A stretch of DNA of 64,000 nt from NCBI RefSeq assembly GCF_901933205.1, contig NC_044573.1, positions 29,571,493 to 29,635,492 of the forward strand, written 5' to 3'. This DNA is from Camarhynchus parvulus (lineage: Eukaryota > Chordata > Aves > Passeriformes > Thraupidae). The notes beneath the pieces are model-generated. The model did not search any database, was not told the origin of the DNA, and was given only the letters and a program-made list of their open reading frames with translations. The translations under genes and the position numbers were made by a program. The stretch's first letter is position 1; each line of letters opens with the position of its first letter. Of the stretch, positions 1-64,000 are shown one piece after another.

Positions 1-536
1 AAATTTTCTAACAGAGAAAACATATGCATTTCCAATGTAAGAAATTCAACTGTCTTCTAAATTTAACATCTTTTTAGGAAGGTTCCATAGAAGAATTCCC
101 TTTCTTTCATATATTTATTTTTTCAGATACAAATGAAACACTGTAAAAAGGAATTTCAGTATGCCAATCCTAAAAATACTGGAATATAAATAAGGGCAAT
201 CAATGCATGTAAACCATGACAATAACATTATTATAAAGATAGTGCCATTAGAACAAGTTAATATAAATTTATGCTTTATCAGCTTCCAACTCACACATCT
301 ACATTGTAGAACTGAAGTGGTAAGAAAATTATCCTTTTTTTAATGTAGATATACTGAAATATCTGAAATATTAAATTTTTAAATCTCCTTTCTTAAGAGG
401 TGTAATCTCATCTCATCTCATCTCATATGTTCTCTATGGTTTTCCTCAAGCGGAAAATGTGTGAATTCAATATACTTTTTTTAATATATCATTCAAGGTA
501 CATTTTAATGATATCAAATGAGAAGTATTTACATAC
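1..536 (-). other. DNAH8 intron after exon 49 (partial)
   Basis: AT-rich intron sequence. Contains a (TCTCA)4 microsatellite at 406-425. No coding exon was recognised on either strand. Confidence 0.8.
406..425. repeat. (TCTCA)4 microsatellite
   Basis: Four perfect TCTCA units 110 bp inside the intron after exon 49. Confidence 0.95.
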
Positions 537-58682
<58,146 letters not shown>

Positions 58683-58690
58683 TCTAAAAT

Positions 58691-60059
58691 CTGAAATTTG
58701 AAAAGAGAAGATTATGTTTTTCACAATCCAAACATTTCAAGTCTACCTTTTGCAGAAGACAGGAGCTACTCAAAACTGACTTTCCAGATATATAAATTTA
58801 ATAGTCTCATCGAATCCTCTTCCAGTTCTTAAAATGCCAGACATTATACACATTTTTATCATAGGTTACAAATGTCAAGACGAAGATTGAGACATTTTTT
58901 AAAAACAATTTTTCATACATGTTCATTTTGTGGAGTGAATGTCTCTCTATAAAACAAATATATTTTAAAATATAAATAATTTCAGTGCATATCTGATTAC
59001 TGAGAAATAGAAATGGTTTCAAACACAAATGACTTATTTAAATTTTAGTTTCTAAACTATATACCCAAATTCAGCAAAGAAAAGACTTGCATACACAGAA
59101 ATTGCTATTCTGCTCAGTGTACTATTACAATAAGGATCAAGATAATTATCAAGAATTCCTTAGTAGTTAATATGAGGCCTAAGGGCAGCCTACCACTGCC
59201 ATAACAGTGTTATATACTCTCTTAGACATTATTACCTGATGTGGGAAATAAAAAATCAAAGGTGAGGCTGCCATGAAAAGCAACACCTGGCCGAAAAGCA
59301 ACACCTGGTAGTACATTACCAGCTCCTTATTCTTGTCCATATAATAGGTGACAAATTGGCTGATGTTCTATGGTTTTAGGCATGCAACCACCTGCTACAG
59401 AAAATGTTCATCTCTTTCTTAAAGGAAAAGTACCACCAAAAAAACAAATTAAGGAAAGCCACAAAAAAAAAATTCAAAAAATCATATTTATTGGTTTTTC
59501 TTCCTGTTTCTATGACTGGCCTGGTCATCTACAAGGTTAGCAGCGATGCTTACCATTTTGATTATTCCACTCAAGTGGAATAGGCTGGATGCTAGTTTCC
59601 CTGCCTTTGGTTCGCTTTTAGCTAATACTTTCCCCTGAAGCACAAGACGAGAGAGGTGGGGTTCTCACAGCTTTCTTTCAAACTCCCACAAAGGCTGCAT
59701 TCTATCCTGGCATCGTCCCTGGCTCTCCAAAATCTATACTCAAGATACCTGAAGATCTACCTCCAAAATCTATACTCAAGAATCTCAGGTGAGATTCTCA
59801 CACTTCTCCAAAACCTCTGTGTGCTCCATCTGCACCCTTCTCCTGGCTGGAATAACAAACATGCTTTTATGTCTAAACCTCCTTTCCTTCCCTCCACGAT
59901 GCCCCAAACATTCTCTACAGGAGCTGTTCATTCAAGGAAAGTAGGTCTGGCTTCCAGCATGCATCATCTTAGGGCTGAAGGAGAGGGAAGAAGAAGTGGA
60001 GGATTCCCGAGTATTGAGAACACAGCCTTTCGGCTCTATTCTGAAAAGCTGAGCTGCCT
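58691..60059. other. DNAH8 5' flank / probable first intron
   Basis: AT-rich. Contains a 15-16 bp duplication (AAAAGCAACACCTGG, about 59277-59308) and a 36-bp unit duplication at 59725-59781. A 276-codon open frame from a GTG at 59656 crosses into the CpG island but has no splice or homology support. Confidence 0.55.
59725..59781. repeat. 36-bp spaced direct repeat
   Basis: CTCCAAAATCTATACTCAAG occurs twice, 36 bp apart, in the DNAH8 5' flank. Confidence 0.95.
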
Positions 60060-60111
60060 TAGCCTGCACTTCAGCTTTGGCAGTGAGATGCGGGCAAGAT
60101 GCGATCCTCAC

Positions 60112-60450
60112 CGACCTGGCCGGAGCTGTGTCTCCTCACAGGGCGGGCAGTGGGGCTCTCACCGGCTCTCCCCTCAGCGGGCCGAGCGGGCGGTCCAGTG
60201 CCCGCCGCGGGCAGACTCCTCCCGGTTCGGCGCAGGGGCCGGGCCGGTACCGAGAGCCCGTAACCGCTACGGGACGGCGGCTCCAACGCCCTCCGGCAGC
60301 CGCGGGGCTCAGGGGGCGCTGCCAGTGCCCGCCCGCTGCGGCCCCGCGCATGGCCGGCCAAAATCCGAGCCCCAGCATCCGAACCGTCATTCCACCGTAA
60401 AGACGTCGTGTGCCTGGGAACCGCTTGCCCGCGCGGCTGCTGAGGGTAAA
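60112..60450 (-). other. DNAH8: Candidate untranslated first exon of DNAH8
   Basis: A strong donor, GTCG|GTGAGG, lies at 60111-60110 on the minus strand inside a CpG island. It pairs with the acceptor at 58691-58692 just before the DNAH8 ATG exon, giving a first intron of about 1.4 kb. The frame continuing upstream from the ATG through this junction stays open, but I found no in-frame ATG within the part of the exon I read, so it is more likely 5'UTR than coding. The upstream edge (transcription start) is a guess. Inference from splice signals and position only. Confidence 0.45.
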
Positions 60451-60463
60451 TGCGCCTATGGAA

Positions 60464-60477
60464 GTCACCCGAGTAAC
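60464..60477. promoter_or_regulatory. RFX X-box motif in DNAH8-side CpG island
   Basis: GTCACC-CG-AGTAAC matches the X-box consensus GTNRCC(N0-3)RGYAAC at all twelve constrained bases with a 2-bp spacer. X-boxes bind RFX factors and mark promoters of cilium and flagellum genes (known). It lies about 350 bp upstream of the candidate DNAH8 first-exon donor, where a promoter element would be expected. Confidence 0.6.
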
Positions 60478-60654
60478 GCAGACTGAGCTCGGCGTTGCGG
60501 AAATGCTTTGCTCTCGGTTATAAAGCGTGTGGAGTTTTAAATTTTTTTTTCCCCACATAGGGTATTCAACCCTGTTTTCATTCTGTGTTTTTGAGAGAAA
60601 TATTATCCTTGACTCTTAGGCCTGAAATTATAATTTTACACTAAAGGACAATGC

Positions 60655-61012
60655 ACAACTCCAGAGGGTGAAGAGATGTCTGAAAGAGGGCCTCAGTGAT
60701 GTTTATAAATATATAAAGGGGGTGGGAGGGGAGTGCCAAGAGGGTGTTTCCAGGCTCTTGTCTGGAGTGCCAAGCAATAGGATAAGGGATAAAAGGCAGA
60801 AAGTGATGCACAGGAAGTTCTTAATGTGAGAGTGACTGAGCCCTGGAAAAAAATTGCCCAGAGAGGTTGTGGAGATATTCTCCTCCCTGGAGATATTAAA
60901 AAATCATCTGGACACAATCTATGTACTCTGGGATAACACTGCGTGAGCAGGGAAATTGGAACAGATCCACTCTGGTCCTTTCCAATCTGCCCAATTCTGC
61001 GATTCTCTGAAA
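60655..61012 (+). mobile_element. CR1 LINE 3' fragment between DNAH8 and GLO1
   Basis: Diverged CR1 3' end: phrases such as TTGCCCAGAGAGGTTGTGGAG, CATCTGGACAC and the terminal GCGATTCTCTGA match the CR1 tail. It lies between the two CpG islands. Recognised by pattern; family not assigned. Confidence 0.75.
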
Positions 61013-62000
61013 AATGCTACTTGAAATCTTTTCCCAGCACCTGGAAGCAAAAGCAGAAATCAACCTCTGTCAACACTAAACCAAGGCTGTCATGAGTATG
61101 ATAATAAGGGAAAGCCAGGATTCCCAAACAGCCTGATACTGCCAGGACTTAGGAAAGCAGCACCATTCCAGTGGAGCTGGGTTATCAGCTGTGTCTGCTC
61201 TGGCACTGGTGTGATATCCTCGGCCTCCCGGTGGCAACTGGAGGGATGCATCATCAGGTCACCGCAGGGGATCCTCACTTTCATGCCACGTTTCAGCTAA
61301 GTAATGCCACAGTCAGGGAAGCTCCTTCCCCCTTTGGTCCTTATGTTCTGAACGCAGGCTGTGAATTGTGCAGCATCAATTCACACACTGAGGCAAGATA
61401 TTTCTACTTTTTATTCTAGTTTGCTCCAAGTAGGGAGCTGAGTGGTAACACACAAAATGCTGGCTCCCCAATAATCAAAACTTTACAGTATTTATAAATT
61501 TCAACAAACAAAGGCATCACCATTCATTAGATACAAATTACATAACCTTGCTAATAATTAGTGCTCAACCTCGTGTTTGCTGGTTTTGTCTCTTTGCTAG
61601 TTGTGTCCACAGGCGCAATTCTTCCTTCCACTTGAGTCTGGGGTCCGTTTTGAGTGGGTGGTCAATGAGTCTGAGTTGCAATTGCCCACTGCTGGGATTA
61701 TCTTTTTCCCACTTACTGCTCAGTTTTGTTGACTTCACTCTTGGTGGCTCTAGTCCAGACAGCCCATTCATCATGTAGGATTGCTTTCCCTTTTCCTTAA
61801 AACAGAAGATTAGCCAAGCAGACGACGTTCATAATGTAGTTGCTTAATCATAACTGTGCAGATAAAACTACTGACTAACAAAAAAAAAAAACCAAAACAA
61901 AAATTGAAAAGCTTGATTCAGAGCTTGAGGGGCTCGCTATGAGTTAGGGATGAACCGGCAGACCTCAAGCTGATCCCACACCTTCGCAGCACTCCTCAGG
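61013..62000. other. Intergenic DNA upstream of GLO1
   Basis: No gene seen. The section at about 61430-61800 has a moderately complex, repeat-like look (possibly an old LTR), but I found no terminal repeats. An A-rich run lies at 61879-61890. Confidence 0.5.
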
Positions 62001-62110
62001 CATCCTTGCGAGGGAGCGCTCGGGCCGCGGGTGGCGTGGGGCGCATCGCGGCGCAGCGCCGCCCTCCCGTCTCCTCCTCCTCCTCCTCCCCTCCGCCCTC
62101 CTCTCCCGAC

Positions 62111-62191
62111 ATGGCGGCCCCCGCGGAAGCCAGCGGGCTCACGGACGAGGCAGCCTACGCTGCCTGCTCGGAGCCGGATGCCAGCACCAAG
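62111..62191 (+). CDS. GLO1: Glyoxalase I (lactoylglutathione lyase), coding exon 1
   Basis: GLO1 is the cytosolic zinc enzyme that converts the methylglyoxal-glutathione hemithioacetal into S-D-lactoylglutathione, the first step of methylglyoxal detoxification. Exon 1 encodes 27 residues (MAAPAEASGLTDEAAYAACS, then EPDASTK). GLTDEAA...C...DASTK matches the vertebrate N-terminus, one residue shorter than human. The ATG has G at -3 and G at +4. Ends AAG|GTGGGG in phase 0. It faces away from DNAH8, so the two genes are divergent. Confidence 0.93.
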
Positions 62192-63210
62192 GTGGGGTGG
62201 GTGGCGGTGACGGGCGCGTCCCGGGGCTGTGGCGCCCGCTCCTTCCCGGTCCCTCACGGCACCTCCGCGGGCGGACGTGCGGGGCTTGGGAGCTGGCATG
62301 GGAGCTGGCAGTGGGAGCTGGCAATGAGAAGCCGGCATGGGAGCTGGCATGGGGCCGGGCGGGTCCCGGCGGGGCAGAGAAGCGTGGCCGGGCCCGGAGC
62401 TGCCCCGCCGGCCTGTCTGTCAGGCAGCCGGGCGGGATTCGGGGTCGTGGCGAGGGGCGGCCGAGCCGGGCCGGCCCGGCCCTGTGAGCCGCTGAAGCCC
62501 GCGGGGCGGTCTCGGCCGGGCCCGCGGCTGTCCTGGCTCTGAGCGAGCGCTCCGGCGCTCCCGGGTGGCACACAAAAATACGTCAAAACGCCCCAAACCT
62601 TTTAACTTTTTATTAGGAGAACATTGTACTTGAATTCTTAATTTCTTTTTTTTCCCCGTTACCTCTGTCAACTATTATACCACTCACTTTTTATCCACTT
62701 GGTCGTTCACAAGCCTCTTGGTATATAGTTACCTTGGGGCTTCAAGAAAATATCCTTACGGAGTTGTTGGCCAGTTTTGCTGCCAAGATAGAATCAAGCT
62801 TGACTGAAGTTCAATACCTGTGCCATGAAATAATAAAAATAATGAGCTCAGGGATCTAGGAGGCTTAATATTGAATATTCATGTGTCTGTTGCACTTGTG
62901 TGTGAAGTTGTTCATGTATGCTACAGAATAATAAATATAAGGATACTCTGTTTTGATGCATCTGATAATACATATTGAATGATACCACTCATGGGATTGT
63001 TTATTTGTTTTAAACATTACAAAGATGTATTTATTTAACACAAATTTGTATGTATAGAATCAGAACAAAATATTTTATTTACACTTGAAGTAATTATCTT
63101 TGTTACTTCTGAGCCTCCTGGTTTTAGAGTCATTACTAATTGGCATCTTTGTTAATACCCATAATTCAATTCTGGTTGATGTATAAAGTATAAACCTTCT
63201 TTCCCCACAG
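62192..63210 (+). other. GLO1 intron 1
   Basis: 1.0 kb; the first 370 bp continue the CpG island and hold a 12-13 bp minisatellite, the rest is AT-rich. No other exon was recognised; GC-driven open frames on both strands are not genes. Confidence 0.85.
62288..62352 (+). repeat. GGGAGCTGGCAT-type minisatellite in GLO1 intron 1
   Basis: About five imperfect 12-13 bp units built on GGGAGCTGGCA(T/GT/AT), one unit degenerate (GAGAAGCCGGCAT). Directly seen. Confidence 0.85.
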
Positions 63211-63293
63211 GATTTTATATTTCAGCAGACAATGTTAAGAGTAAAGGATCCTAAGAAATCACTGGATTTTTATACAAGGATACTTGGAATGAC
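63211..63293 (+). CDS. GLO1: Glyoxalase I, coding exon 2
   Basis: Residues 28-55: [20 protein letters not shown] then YTRILGMT. The second Gln of FQQTMLR (residue 33) corresponds to the zinc-ligand Gln of human GLO1, and the Arg four residues later to the substrate-carboxylate Arg. This is the first beta-alpha-beta unit of the VOC fold. Acceptor CCCCACAG, donor GAC|GTGAGT, phase 0 in and phase 2 out. Remaining exons lie beyond position 64000. Confidence 0.96.
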
Positions 63294-64000
63294 GTGAGTA
63301 GAATTTGTATGCTGTGATAAGTTTGGAGTTTTTTTCTGTTCTTCTGAAAATAACTATTTTTTTGGATCCAATTATATTAATTGGTCTAACTACATAAACA
63401 ATGCTGTCCCATCAGCTGATGCTTAGTTGGATGGTCTGGCAGTAAGCTGTAGATGCCTAAGCTGCAAATGAATTAATACTGGCCTTGACTAGAAATTTCT
63501 TTTTTTCTTAAATAGGTCATTAAATTATCAGGGTACAACTTGCTTACTTCCTCTTCACTGAGCCTGCAGCTAACTGGTAACTTTTATGACTGTGCTTATA
63601 ATGAGGAGGCTTATGACTGCCTCCAATCACATGAGAATAAGTCAATAAAGGATGAAGACAAAGTCCAGGCTCAGTCTTTTGGAGAGGGCTTTTGAGAGGC
63701 CGATGCCATGCAGTAGCTTAACACGTGTATGCTGGGGCTTTTTGTGCATTCTTAGCATTTGAGTTATGTTTTTAAACATCTTGAAATGAGTCCACACTAA
63801 AGTAAAATAAATTACTTCCACTGTAGTGAAAATGTGTGAAAATGAAAATTAAATACTTTGTAAAAAAGAAATAAGATTAATTTTGCATGCCTACTTGTTC
63901 CAATTAAATGTCCTACATAAAAATGTATGCTTCATGTATTTTTAATTGATTAAATTGTCACATCTGAAAGGGATTTTATCATTATAGCTAGCTATTGAAA
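63294..64000 (+). other. GLO1 intron 2 (partial)
   Basis: Begins GTGAGT after exon 2 and runs to the window edge. AT-rich; the next GLO1 exon is not visible. Nothing else recognised. Confidence 0.8.

Larger units (their letters stand above)
60060..60480. promoter_or_regulatory. CpG island, probable DNAH8 promoter
   Basis: Dense CpG and GC-rich sequence stands out sharply from the AT-rich flanks. It is 1.4-1.8 kb upstream of the DNAH8 ATG, contains the X-box and a candidate donor, and also a GACGTC core at 60402-60407. Several overlapping open frames here are composition artefacts. Confidence 0.65.
62000..62560 (+). promoter_or_regulatory. CpG island, GLO1 promoter and exon 1
   Basis: GC-rich, CpG-dense block spanning the GLO1 start codon, as is usual for this housekeeping gene. 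A (TCC)n tract at 62071-62089 lies in the 5'UTR about 20 bp before the ATG. There is no clear TATA box. Confidence 0.75.

Noticed and set aside
60071..60361. Arg/Pro-rich minus-strand frame as an N-terminal extension of DNAH8
   Set aside because: Phase fits the junction to the ATG exon, but the frame begins at TTG and I found no in-frame ATG upstream in what I read, so a 5'UTR exon is the safer reading.
59656..60486. 276-codon plus-strand open frame
   Set aside because: Starts at GTG, spans an AT-rich section and then a CpG island with a sharp change in composition, includes a 36-bp in-frame duplication, and resembles no protein. Stop codons are simply rare in the GC-rich half.
61937..62671. 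Several long open frames around GLO1 exon 1 on both strands
   Set aside because: Overlapping frames in a CpG island; only the GLO1 exon 1 frame has homology and a proper donor.

Overview
This is vertebrate nuclear DNA, most likely from a bird and plausibly a passerine. The evidence is GT-AG introns of roughly 0.1-2.9 kb, AT-rich non-coding sequence with two sharp CpG islands, about eight CR1-type LINE fragments (the dominant bird retrotransposon) and one LTR-like repeat of a kind I associate with songbirds. The bird assignment is an inference from repeats and gene layout; no marker names the species.

Positions 1 to about 60500 hold the 5' half of one gene on the minus strand, DNAH8 (axonemal dynein heavy chain 8). 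I placed 49 consecutive coding exons, from the ATG at 58682 to a split glycine codon at 537, where the gene leaves the window. Every exon has AG/GT borders, all intron phases agree, and the joined frame is open for 2328 codons. It covers the N-terminal tail (exons 1 to about 31), the linker (about 32-40), AAA1 with an intact Walker A and Walker B (41-46) and the start of AAA2 with its Walker A (47-49). AAA3-AAA6, the stalk and the microtubule-binding domain lie beyond position 1.

Positions 62111 to 64000 hold the first two coding exons of GLO1 (glyoxalase I) on the plus strand. DNAH8 and GLO1 are therefore head to head, 3.4 kb apart from ATG to ATG, the same pairing as in mammals, which supports the DNAH8 name. 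Each gene has its own CpG island: about 60060-60480 (probably DNAH8 promoter and an untranslated first exon) and about 62000-62560 (GLO1 promoter and exon 1). The DNAH8-side island contains a full match to the RFX X-box consensus, the motif typical of cilium and flagellum genes.

The introns hold CR1 fragments in both orientations, microsatellites, short hairpins and two coding-like remnants I cannot name (45114-45533 and 7625-7791, both plus strand). Two CR1 copies end very close to DNAH8 splice donors. I found no RNA gene, CRISPR array, operon or phage element, and no clear sign of an undescribed multi-gene system. The points most worth checking are the X-box promoter, the remnant beside the weak exon 10 donor, and the CR1 whose end lies about 10 bp from the donor of the AAA1 Walker A exon.
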